Source: a virus | IMG/VR virus record: IMGVR_UViG_3300025626_000132 | Location: 1-23,419 of that record | Strand: one strand, 5' to 3' | Length of the DNA stretch: 23,419 bases | Shown here: positions 16,001 through 21,877 of the stretch, piece by piece | Layout: every line of letters begins with the position of its first letter | Position numbering within the stretch: position 1 is the first letter of the stretch | Position numbers and translations under genes: made by a program | Notes under the pieces: model-generated | Told to the model about the DNA's origin: nothing | The model's database searches: none | The model's input: the letters and a program-made list of their open reading frames with translations, nothing else

Positions 16001-17265
16001 TGCTCGTCACTCAAGTCCTTCATAGTGCCGTTGCCGTCACTGTCGTACTGCGTAGATTTTGCGCCTTCCTTCTCGTGACGAGCCATGCTTGGGTTGTTAG
16101 CGCTCGTTCCACTCGCGTTGGTTCCCGAGCCGCCCGTGTTGGGGGGAGGGGTTGCCGTGTTGGGGGGAGGGGTTGCCGCCGCTGCGGGCGGAGCGTTGCG
16201 TGTGTTGGCAGTCCAGAACTGGCTATCGAGTTTCTTCTCGACATCAACTAGGCGAGTTTGGAACTCAGCCTGCAAAGCCACCTTGTCTTCACCCGTCTTG
16301 TCAGCGTTGGCTATCTTTTCGCCAAGCTCATCAAGCGCATTTTGGTCGCCCTCGACTTCTCTAACGTGCATCTCGATGTCGGCTCGCTCGGCCTGTGCGT
16401 CTGCAAGATCGTCTTTAAACTCGGCGCGGCGAGCCAAGAGTGTGTCATCAGCAATCTTGGATTGAAGGTCGGCCTCCATACGGCCTAGCTCTAGCAGTCG
16501 GGCGTCGATTGTAGATGCGAGGCGGGAATTGTTGCGCCAGTTTAAGGCTGCATCAGCTTGTTTGCCCGAAGCGAACCTACCGATTACGCCGCCGAGAACG
16601 CCCCCGACACCCGCTTCGATAGCTGCGGCTGTTCCTGTTCGCGTGTTGTCAAATTCTTCGCGCAGGTTTTGCTGGATTTCACGAGACTGCTGGAGCCTGT
16701 CGAAGCCAGCGCCGAGCCCAGCGCCGATAGTGCCCTCGAGCAATGCGCCTTCTTTCGCGCCTTGATAAAGACCCGCAACTCGGGCAGCCTTGCGAGACTT
16801 TCCTGCCGCTCGAGCAGCCTGTGCTACTTTGCCAACCTTCGAGAGCTTGCTGGCAACACCAGCGTACGGTACAAAGTTAATTGGATCGGCGATTATCGCT
16901 CCGCCGTAGTCTCCGAGTTGATCCCAGATAGTGCCTCGTGAGGGCGCTCGCTGCCATGCTGCTGCAAGACGGGTGTGAGTTGCCTTGTCGGCCTCACTGC
17001 CCATGTTGTACTTGCCCATGTCATAGCCAGCCGCACCGAAGTTGCTGTCGATCCAGCGTCGATCAGAGTACCACTCGTCCAGCATCTCGCTCGTGGAAGA
17101 AAATGACTTGCCTTGGCTTGCGTAATACGCACGGATGTCCTTCTGGAAATCCCTGTTTTTAATAAGGTCGCTACCAAAAAGGTTGTCGTAGCCAGATACG
17201 CTATCAAATGTTTTGTTAGCGTTGTGTGTCTTAATAGTTTTAAGAAAGCTCGAGATGTCGGACAT
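7057..17265 (-). CDS. Giant polyvalent internal virion protein (gp16-like position) with metallopeptidase and ART-like regions
   Basis: This 3402-residue protein is the last gene of the virion operon, the T7 gp16 position. Residues 1-100 hold a DEWYSDRRW motif seen in phage ejection proteins. Residues 110-235 are Ala/Gly-rich and membrane-active-looking; 252-350 are coiled coil. Acidic and Pro-rich linkers (355-395, 460-515, 645-685) separate two copies of one domain (about 519-635 and 686-790). HEMGH at 1491-1495, with E1569 in ESPQEMFANQF as possible third ligand, marks a zinc metallopeptidase. Residues 2250-2455 (MGDGVYVDE; QGYSSVAVD; VMLNPSDIRSIKA) resemble the ADP-ribosyltransferase of polyvalent proteins. 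The helical C-terminus has LTSLPDLVLPLI near 2990 and PLWGQTPLGAMVMQLKSFP near 3163, recurrent in this class. It ends in (GSGY)n. It is probably packaged and ejected. GGAG lies 11 bases before the ATG. I saw no RNA polymerase, helicase or transglycosylase motif. Confidence 0.85.
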   Translation of the reverse strand: MSDISSFLKTIKTHNANKTFDSVSGYDNLFGSDLIKNRDFQKDIRAYYASQGKSFSSTSEMLDEWYSDRRWIDSNFGAAGYDMGKYNMGSEADKATHTRLAAAWQRAPSRGTIWDQLGDYGGAIIADPINFVPYAGVASKLSKVGKVAQAARAAGKSRKAARVAGLYQGAKEGALLEGTIGAGLGAGFDRLQQSREIQQNLREEFDNTRTGTAAAIEAGVGGVLGGVIGRFASGKQADAALNWRNNSRLASTIDARLLELGRMEADLQSKIADDTLLARRAEFKDDLADAQAERADIEMHVREVEGDQNALDELGEKIANADKTGEDKVALQAEFQTRLVDVEKKLDSQFWTANTRNAPPAAAATPPPNTATPPPNTGGSGTNASGTSANNPSMARHEKEGAKSTQYDSDGNGTMKDLSDEQVAAQQAAYQSVHGEEAARMWRRGFDATRAAARGASSTPDPNAATGAGGKPADVDDPNTKPDDDEVSDADMDDDVGADAGATPPADPPKEPASPERAAAYKRFVEFEIPDGDGTATYTTAITKKAAGKTKKDAPHKWVKSLDEMRARYAATIEKLNKENGTSLKPITDDEIGRLIDAGEIDITKAGALSAKGRQQVRQWASSRLGAPEKQFVPNLSSAKPTAKPKAASADADTPDVDVDDTPDVDVETPPPADVNADNRGTNETKAELFVRRIGAEIPDNEGSAADIIFSVKPETQDKKMAKLRNRLAIYAKNAEEFGDYPPLTEDDIGKLVKSGQIKLTDDGRITTNGFEKIMEIASARGGEKKQYQSSKRKTVTEVEDSEAARRQAYLDGRTPEQAAGDKAVSDVADNIFMDIIEASASSKRYLGADRKILINKYLVAYKDEVTEEVYAAIKRRINSWDKVRKTVKADASAEEIKRIKSEDLVLNREADLASSQKSSGGNRVGGSTAKAGAALENDPVGGRVFKTYVNSKGERKVSSKISSLFRRGLDIGDGFTVTDGVRDLDPRSFNKQQVLALAIKDAGLKVQKAVYRFTSQGGEQAVGIKSGKVGVMGKATKGDMLFGVPIKNKSGWTIKVFATEELAMKAQFGPAWAGKTTDSPPVKPEKMFANAEEAEAALEAAQKRYEGDGDLDGGHGDLDKYLREKRRINARTPKPEPVVEVKPNGKPKSTVKGFVSRDGKIAVLIRRVQREVTDDGKPPKDNVRMASAYQVKNNKSLDDILGGKDADDWYIGYIPETINGKPARQQKTDVQTLLANFDPLNDNNLLDGAVRADLPEAPPPMVDYAQDGYNTQLKLSELADEEPDLFDRLHNAMMLVRNNNNVRRPEQAYQFDPNTPLQTQGISNNKDVLKTQTINLVQLWTVLNRLESDQWVNKFTSVNGDVIEIPIQTRIKALTGLYSIIDRMAPSGIKLPNDKVEASKASLNKITRHLSDVETKEINRLFDLVIQDGDAAPNFVDTTGTRNQSYQAVHSVSNKTNSINLDMKGRRNPGVTLLPNGDRGGLSGTFIVMHEMGHWAYRNLMNADMKLEFWQQMDKYYAANGTFNGGGKDAYGRTVVEQRTPFIKVTNPEDELFGAEIGAFNGAESPQEMFANQFALYMQRRHDAVYFPQNKKLWNKVTKLVKMLWSYMSGKKVHDLELEPLFDKMIVSRKEAKRVKFHMPVDGSTRLGQAIRMRFVQLNDAHQEYRQIMGQDESVRDPQMAAEAMLKVAHEFHGMANTIKDNKISAFKKQEEYRTTTGPFQATKKFNRKMKAAADTLSKMLYKENQYVNQKGDGVIEGQAFREGFDTEMVAFYESDLEVLINNVLDSLNEKFMDIEGGDLPEYRLSDEVLDLRKSNNFTPEVLKKKVNFKKVTQAANRKRAAYFKAAREIMSGAAKANAIRSQADIKKFDDANINYETASMGELLDAYLRNIVAGGVDKKKQTVGVPSALGKKLHRRVNQIINGEDTIEMSDANVSEAQQRYGKMDKYELTAALAKATATKTKKAKADRDFIRVEVKRRRIADDQAEFMEVAKSPTISKAVDVEQRQNVGSGTEDGVPANANVAMRTFLSQINHRNADATYAARTIAARLARLGVDLPPSKADEGWNGFVKELRGVASNVSKSEDITQSMQYIGKSLYNTSVVTDANRVLIDKYARQSGVPADTLLGRIFADWVDDDGVETDFRKMMDTMEGDDIPKFDDFTLSLSEEMMEAASYILHGIVAKPAARRRFPVPFVRSVFGGKEGAKITNASAADTYGKEVPSELATSYASTVVSRMNPAQIDAVRNFTGGNVSVYYKSKRAPSELMGDGVYVDEMPVDHIHRRTGEMVAALPDDQKAIATELLETLGDVRAKMGQGGDRFVLRAMDDDISEQLEEMGITDITSVEPVFISDKNPIIFPRETSKNTPAVQSILNALRRHVAENGGNIDVDQAALVLQGVMPSSKMYSMLSEIAGGPRHIQRILREQGYSSVAVDGERVMLNPSDIRSIKASMFDEADPLLGGGNDEVNVNSMLINSITEDTSDNMAVAAARVLEAGGVPPRTLDQMIAAANGRNIGEDGKDIIRKSNVWNPLKTNSAIMRYSGMNWLANHFEPEKGGGGHFERTNEAMGKFLMPLTGMMKKLPDSKGALGRYWDNGPRQMIDAARGSAASVVGFSPHRRTSQPKSNMDIVTALRDSKAKRFLGSEELKVYDHVRSYLRSAVTRMRKAGIVVGDLKENYFPQVWRKDLILANQDDFTRRLTEYLETEQKSTGGAPHPDGHARTIAERIVTKLTDEDGVLSQPAQQLRNVNGDDHIDYRRMIRLDEFPAFQDFNHPNSLAGYLENDILVAMTKYSDNLEHRLDMTEAFGVGAHGYHDYTAIVGSPPSAKATIATLLSSNKIIRTTYSRNGGDGQGVMNKTFDHNVFMAPYKEQFPAMQKADELINMARQGSTARDLEENIMLQLEAALQGTANAQQMRQNFQKRARSIANALYDTQGLTKHTSAENVQHARGFFNAAMRRPIEGMHGLYSMPNASKWLRGINAVTLLTYTTLTSLPDLVLPLIRTGDLKSYTRALVNYTKQTDTGEAYREMIRNVGAATENVVHQRMTMAHGVDQTQFMSGFFNTTLLTPWTDMMRDVGAAVAYEHLKAQARIAREVPNSRSGRIAKRILDQNGLKGLEADDDIDLIMESRGSASEHPRSKEISTSVIKLVNQMIFTPNPNDLPLWGQTPLGAMVMQLKSFPLLMGRMIGGTFGEAFAGEGVANRTGNFAKAFVGASDNRLAPLAALLTAAPVAGAAAVALKDKVQGRGGEENREHALRDRRLSKTVYAGFEDNENLDRVLGQTFDGFVASVGFGLLGDLMYEVATQSDNGAYGQRRVMEAVAGPTTGLFFDALTVAEATRSYFEGDEANGIRRAGVREIVSRGPLPKSVVENIVDAAAGKKGAGSGGGSGYGSGYGSGYGSGY
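7060..7107 (-). repeat. 12-bp tandem repeat encoding the C-terminal GSGY tail
   Basis: Four 12-base units (consensus GTAGCCGCTGCC on the plus strand; the third differs at two bases) encode repeated Gly-Ser-Gly-Tyr at the end of the giant virion protein. Near-identity at the DNA level suggests recent slippage expansion. The repeats start immediately at the stop codon shared with the convergent gene. Confidence 0.85.
9901..10518 (-). other. ADP-ribosyltransferase-like region of the giant protein
   Basis: Codons 2250-2455 of the giant protein. An N-terminal stretch (VSVYYKSKRAP...GDGVYVDE) resembles the opening strand and G-x-Y/F-x-T-like segment of ART domains. The end (QGYSSVAVDGERVMLNPSDIRSIKA) resembles their closing part, in which a Gly-Tyr turn is followed by a strand and an 'NPSDIRS' motif. 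The catalytic glutamate cannot be placed with certainty, so the domain may be divergent or inactive. Confidence 0.45.
12526..12948 (-). other. Zinc metallopeptidase region of the giant protein
   Basis: Codons 1440-1580 of the giant protein. TFIVMHEMGHWAYRN carries the HExxH zinc-binding and catalytic helix (H1491, E1492, H1495). About 75 residues later ESPQEMFANQFALYMQ offers E1569 as third ligand, the gluzincin-style arrangement used by phage MPTase-PolyVal domains. It might process the giant protein itself or host proteins after ejection. Confidence 0.7.
15266..15310 (-). repeat. 24-bp direct repeat in an acidic linker
   Basis: Two copies of a 21-base sequence, identical but for one base, start 24 bases apart (15266-15286 and 15290-15310). 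They encode repeated Asp-Thr-Pro-Asp-Val-Asp-Val in the linker after the first copy of the duplicated domain in the giant virion protein. Confidence 0.85.
16136..16177 (-). repeat. 21-bp perfect tandem duplication in a proline-rich linker
   Basis: Two identical 21-base units (16136-16156 and 16157-16177) encode a doubled Thr-Ala-Thr-Pro-Pro-Pro-Asn hinge between the coiled coil and the next domain of the giant virion protein. Perfect identity suggests recent slippage. Confidence 0.9.
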
Positions 17266-17329
17266 TGTATCGGGTACTCCATTTAACCTGATCTCGGCAG
17301 ATTACTCGGAGCACCCTCTTAGGTCGTCC

Positions 17330-20300
17330 TTATTGAGATAACTTTTCCTGCTCCCAAAGTTCGAGAAGCGCAGGATCGTTAGCTTCCATTGCGGTTCTAA
17401 GCTGCATAATCGCCCCTTCGCCTGTGTACCCAAGCTGTGCGGCAACCGTAGCTGCATTACGTCTCAGCCATGACCTCATTTGCAACTGATCGTCAGCATC
17501 GGGCTGCTCAACATCTCCGCTAGGTTCGTTGGTAAACAGACGCTTTATCGCAGCTACGGGATCAGGGCCAACGGTTCTTACTTCGCCGTTGGTAGACGGG
17601 ATTGGCAGGTTCAGTGTTTCTGCAACAACATCCGCAGTGGTTGTTGGTGTTTGAAATACTGGTTCTGGTGGCAGCCTCACGCCCCCGTCTTGGTCTGGTG
17701 TATTGGTTTTGACCTCGTAAACAAACTTTCGTTTTTGTAGGTCGCGTTCCAACCAATCCCGATAGGCTTGGACGTTATCATTGGCATTCAAGCCCGTAGC
17801 TTCTTGGAACATGGTTTTGGGATATGGCTTCATACCTGCCCCCCAACCTTCGCTGAACTCGGTATAACGTGTCCAAGTGCTCTCGACCCCTGCGATGCGT
17901 TCGGCCTCGACCTTCTCGTCTTCCGCTATGCGTTTATCTTCTAACTCAGTAAGTGAGGCCACTTCCATTTCAGCGTCATTCACATAGCCCTCAATCCCCG
18001 CCCTTATTTCTTCGAGGTAGGCTAATTGGCCTTGAAGGGCTTGGACGTTGCCATTGATCTTTGATCTCATTTGCTCGGCGCTCGCGCCTTTGCCATACAT
18101 ATCGTCAGCGCCAGCCTGCCGCAAATTGCCGATCTCTCGCTGTAGCTCCAACATCTCGCCATGCAGCGCTCTCGTAAGCTGACGAGCCTCACCGCTGCCG
18201 TTGATCTCTTGCAGTAGCTCTTGGTAAATGGCGAGCTTCGTGAAGTTTGGCACATCGACGTTTGGTAAGTTATTCGCCGTGCTAAGTTTGCGTATCGCAG
18301 CTTCTATCTTTTCTGCTGTTCCAGTGAAGATAGGCTCGAGAGCAGAAAGGCTCGGATGCCCGCTAAAGTCGGCAGACACTATCCGACCATCCTCGCCAAC
18401 CACAGTGCTTACACGATTAGCAAGTACACCAGATCGTTCGGCGGCATCGGTGTAAGCTGGATCAACCACGTTGTATTGGCTGTTGACGTACGCTTTACGA
18501 TTGAGTTGGTATTGCGCCTTGAACGCTGCCAAGTCCTCTTTTCTGTCAATCGGGTTCATGCCCTTGAATGCAACAATTCCCGTCTCACGCATAGCCGCTA
18601 AGAATGCCGACTGCTCGATGCCGCCGTACGCACCCATAGATAGCCCGCCTTCCATATCCATAAGGCTCGCGTACACCGCGTCCCTCACAACCTCCAAGTT
18701 TGTGCCGCTATCTTTGTTATACAACGGGATTACTTTTAACCCTTCTTCGGTTTCCTTTTGGCCCAGTAACAACTCGTTCATAACGTCCATTATAAGCTCG
18801 TTCGTGGCTGGCAGGCCAAGGGTATTAAAGACACTTTGGATTTCGTTGCGAACGTCAGAAGTAACTTGAGCGCCCACTACCGCGACATCATCTTTTTCGA
18901 GGTCTCCAAGTATGCTGGGTATCATTAGGATGGGTTCGAATATTTCGGCATTAGTATCCATCGGAATTAGGGAGCGATTACCCGCCTCAACCGTTGCTAT
19001 GACTTCGGCGATTGTTTCGTTTTCTCGGACGTTGATTGCCCTGCGAGCCTTCTCGAAAGCTGCGTCGAAGCCTCCGTTCGCAAGAGCTGTGTACTCTGCT
19101 TTCTTGGCGGGGCTAATGGTGATCCCCAGTGCCGTCAGGTCGCGCTCAAACTTTTCCAAGAACTCCTCTCTGCCAGCGTCAACCGCGCCTGCAAAGTCAA
19201 AGTTTGCATTCTCAGATTTGTTTGCGGCCTGATTGATGGAAGCCATTACCTTGCCCATAGCGGTAACGTACCTCTCCGTAATACGAGCTTTTTGTTCGGG
19301 GGTAAGGGTGACATCTGTTTCCAGAGTTGCCTCCATCTTCGCCTCGGCTGCCGCAAGCGCGTCTGCATCGCTCATTCCCGCTTGGGCAAATTCATCGAGG
19401 TCGCCATCTTCCACAGCGACCGCAACTTTTCGGGCTACTTCTTTGTCTTTTTCTTGCTTCAACTCGCCCAATCTTGTCGAGATATTTGCGTCCGCTGTTG
19501 TCGTGTCGAACTGCAAAGTATCGAAGTTTGGGTTGTTTTTGAAGCTGTCCTTCAAAGCGCTGATGTCTCTGTCGTACGCGAGTTGCGTTGTGGCACTTGC
19601 CGCGATTTCGTTTGCTAGTTGAGTAAATCTCGTATCATCTGCGGTCTTGAGTTTGTCGAGCCTGTCTCGTTCTTTTCCAGCATTTATTTCGTCGAGGCTG
19701 GAAATTCTTATCCTGCCTCGTATCCCTTCGTCGCCCGCCTCACGCAACAGTGTAGTTCTAAATTCTTCATAGGCTACTGGCGACATGGTTTGAGCGGCCT
19801 TCTCTAGTCGGCCCATGAAGGATTGTGCGAGCGCTTCTTTGCTGCCCTCGATATTACCTTGCACTCTATTATATGCGTCATCGAGCCAAGCAACATCCCC
19901 ATCCTGATCTTGGTCAGGATATTTGAGAAGGAATGACGCCCTTGCCGTTTGCCAATCCTCGAGGGTCTTGATGTTTTTTGCGGCGTTGAAGGCATAAGTT
20001 GACGCTTCATTTGTCGCGGCTTCTGCCGCATCAGAAATCGTTGTAGAAAGAACGGCCTCGCTTGTTTCAAACTTGCCGCTCACCCTTAACGCCTCGTAAG
20101 CATCTGGATATTGGTTCTTGATTGCCTCTAGTCCTACGTCCGCGCCCTCCTGAGTTTGGTTTACTGCCGTCAGAACTTTTGTCACTTCGGCGAGGACGGT
20201 GGCTTCATTCTTTTTGTCCTGCCGCACATACGCGCCCTTGTACTGGTTGGTGAACTTATCGCCCCATATGCCAGCTTTTGTGTTGAGGGTATCAAATGCG

Positions 20301-20824
20301 CCTTTGGATGGGTTGTTGAGGTAGTCGTCAATTACGCGAGCGTTGTTCTCCTGCCAATCACCCCAAGCCTTGTCGCCAGCCCGCTTGTAAACCGCATCAA
20401 ACATCTTTTCGTCAACTAGCCCATAAGAGTTCATCTGGGCTTTGAAGGCGGCTATTTCTTCTTCTTCGGTGCCGTACATGCCTGCCATAGCGTCACCCAA
20501 GCTAATGATGTCTTGAAGACTTTGGCGAGCGTCCTGTGCTTTTTGACGCTTTGCTGCCTGCGCTGCCGCTGCGTCTTGCTTTGCTTTTGCGTCTCTGTAT
20601 TTTTTGACTTGGCGCTTCATCGTTTCCTCGGTCGGAATGCCCGACTGTAGCCCGCGACTGTTGCCCGCAAGATTGCCGTAATATTCCTTACGCTCTGCAA
20701 CGCTCGCGTCTGGATTTGCCCTTATCCATTCTGCATAAAGCTGTGCGTTCTGTGCGCGGCGATCTTTGCGTTTCTCATCTGCGCCGACGAAGGCGTTTGT
20801 AAAACCGCCGAGTGCTAGAGCCAT
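17330..20824 (-). CDS. Large internal virion protein (gp15-like position)
   Basis: An 1164-residue protein preceded by AGGAG. The N-terminus (MALALGGFTNAFVGADEKRKDRRAQ) is short and hydrophobic then charged. Residues 65-105 are Ala/Lys/Gln-rich coiled coil. The rest is almost all helical with repeated Glu/Ala/Lys-rich segments and few cysteines or enzymatic motifs. Its place between a 342-residue and a 3402-residue virion gene, and its size (T7 gp15 is 747 residues), fit the middle ejectosome protein that crosses the periplasm during DNA delivery. No sequence signature proves this; the assignment comes from order, length and composition. The stop lies 64 bases before the giant gene; that gap shows no hairpin or promoter I trust. 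Confidence 0.7.
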   Translation of the reverse strand: MALALGGFTNAFVGADEKRKDRRAQNAQLYAEWIRANPDASVAERKEYYGNLAGNSRGLQSGIPTEETMKRQVKKYRDAKAKQDAAAAQAAKRQKAQDARQSLQDIISLGDAMAGMYGTEEEEIAAFKAQMNSYGLVDEKMFDAVYKRAGDKAWGDWQENNARVIDDYLNNPSKGAFDTLNTKAGIWGDKFTNQYKGAYVRQDKKNEATVLAEVTKVLTAVNQTQEGADVGLEAIKNQYPDAYEALRVSGKFETSEAVLSTTISDAAEAATNEASTYAFNAAKNIKTLEDWQTARASFLLKYPDQDQDGDVAWLDDAYNRVQGNIEGSKEALAQSFMGRLEKAAQTMSPVAYEEFRTTLLREAGDEGIRGRIRISSLDEINAGKERDRLDKLKTADDTRFTQLANEIAASATTQLAYDRDISALKDSFKNNPNFDTLQFDTTTADANISTRLGELKQEKDKEVARKVAVAVEDGDLDEFAQAGMSDADALAAAEAKMEATLETDVTLTPEQKARITERYVTAMGKVMASINQAANKSENANFDFAGAVDAGREEFLEKFERDLTALGITISPAKKAEYTALANGGFDAAFEKARRAINVRENETIAEVIATVEAGNRSLIPMDTNAEIFEPILMIPSILGDLEKDDVAVVGAQVTSDVRNEIQSVFNTLGLPATNELIMDVMNELLLGQKETEEGLKVIPLYNKDSGTNLEVVRDAVYASLMDMEGGLSMGAYGGIEQSAFLAAMRETGIVAFKGMNPIDRKEDLAAFKAQYQLNRKAYVNSQYNVVDPAYTDAAERSGVLANRVSTVVGEDGRIVSADFSGHPSLSALEPIFTGTAEKIEAAIRKLSTANNLPNVDVPNFTKLAIYQELLQEINGSGEARQLTRALHGEMLELQREIGNLRQAGADDMYGKGASAEQMRSKINGNVQALQGQLAYLEEIRAGIEGYVNDAEMEVASLTELEDKRIAEDEKVEAERIAGVESTWTRYTEFSEGWGAGMKPYPKTMFQEATGLNANDNVQAYRDWLERDLQKRKFVYEVKTNTPDQDGGVRLPPEPVFQTPTTTADVVAETLNLPIPSTNGEVRTVGPDPVAAIKRLFTNEPSGDVEQPDADDQLQMRSWLRRNAATVAAQLGYTGEGAIMQLRTAMEANDPALLELWEQEKLSQ

Positions 20825-20833
20825 AACGCTCTC

Positions 20834-21862
20834 CTATTTTTTATTTGTCATGCCCGTGATCGGGTTGTAATCAAGCGATCTGTCGAGCCAAGTGCCGAAC
20901 GCGCTACCAGCGTTATCAGCGGCGGTCGCCATACGATCAGCAGAGTTAGACGCTGATGTCAGCGCGGTGCCGAAGCCCGCTGCTGTCGCGCCATCTGCGG
21001 CAAACTTGTAAGTTCCAGCAGCTTCGTTGCCTTTGCCGATGGCGTAGTCTCGGAACACAGTGCTTGTATTATTCATCGTGTCGAGGCCCGTCACGTAATC
21101 GTTTAGGTACGTGTTGTTTCTCATGCCTTGCAGGTTTTTAATGTCGTTTATTGCGCCGCCGTACATGCCGATTTTGCCGTCCGCAAACTCCATTCCGTAG
21201 CGTCCACCCGCAATGTCGTCTGAGGAGCGAGAGGTGCTGTAGTCAAGGTTGCCTTTGATGTAGGTCTGGGCATCAGACATCGCATCAATTAAGTTCTGGT
21301 TGTAGGCTTGGGCCTCCATATCAGTAAGGCTTTTCTCCATCTGGATAGCGTATGTCGAGTTCTCCAAACCTTCGGGTATCTTGGCGCTCGCTCGAGCGCG
21401 AGCTTCTGCGACTGCCCTGTCTGTGTTTTGGTTGCGGAGATCAGCAAAGCGACCAATCATCTCGTCTTGCTCTGATCGGCCTTGGTTGTAACGAGAGCTT
21501 GCGTTGTTGCGGAACCTGCTCTCGTCATTGATAAGCGTGTTTTGATAGCCCGTCGAGCGGTCAACAACTTGCGAGGCGTTTTTCAACTCTTCAAGCTCAC
21601 GAGCGTTCGAGAACATGCCGCGCATGTTTTCAAACTGGGTCGCGCTGATTTGGTCGAAACCGCCAAACTGAGAATAGGCAGCTTCAATAGCTGACCGCAT
21701 CTCAGCAGAGCCACTGTTGTAAAGTGACATGACCCGCTCGTTACGAGCGATCTCGGCGGCGGTGAGTGCCGACTGATTATTAGACGCTGTATTGGCTCGC
21801 TCGTTTGACTTGATCATATTCAAGCCAGTGAGCACCGCCATTCCCGTATTGAATAAGCTCAT
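20834..21862 (-). CDS. Small internal virion protein (gp14-like position)
   Basis: A 342-residue protein, the first and smallest of the three candidate ejectosome proteins. Residues 1-20 (MSLFNTGMAVLTGLNMIKSN) form a weakly hydrophobic, possibly membrane-interacting helix. Residues 30-200 are helical, rich in Ala, Asn, Arg and Glu. The C-terminal third is Gly/Ser/Asn-rich (DGATAAGFGTALTSASNSADRM) and ends NPITGMTNKK. This matches the style of T7-like gp14 proteins, which sit in the outer membrane after ejection. AGGAG lies a few bases before the ATG and the stop is 9 bases before the next start. Function is inferred from position and composition only. Confidence 0.7.
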   Translation of the reverse strand: MSLFNTGMAVLTGLNMIKSNERANTASNNQSALTAAEIARNERVMSLYNSGSAEMRSAIEAAYSQFGGFDQISATQFENMRGMFSNARELEELKNASQVVDRSTGYQNTLINDESRFRNNASSRYNQGRSEQDEMIGRFADLRNQNTDRAVAEARARASAKIPEGLENSTYAIQMEKSLTDMEAQAYNQNLIDAMSDAQTYIKGNLDYSTSRSSDDIAGGRYGMEFADGKIGMYGGAINDIKNLQGMRNNTYLNDYVTGLDTMNNTSTVFRDYAIGKGNEAAGTYKFAADGATAAGFGTALTSASNSADRMATAADNAGSAFGTWLDRSLDYNPITGMTNKK

Positions 21863-21877
21863 GTCAGCACTCCTATC

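Noticed and set aside
7057-17265. N4-type virion RNA polymerase, suggested by a length near 3500 residues
   Set aside because: None of the T7-like RNA polymerase motifs expected in the N4 protein were seen, and metallopeptidase and ART-like regions are present instead.
7057-17265. DarB-type antirestriction protein with methyltransferase and helicase
   Set aside because: No NPPY/DPPF methyltransferase motif and no Walker A or DEAD-box motif was found along the chain, although some C-terminal segments are of the same broad polyvalent class.
16965-17265. N-terminal lytic transglycosylase as in T7 gp16
   Set aside because: The first 100 residues lack the Glu-Ser catalytic and GLMQ-type motifs of SLT domains.
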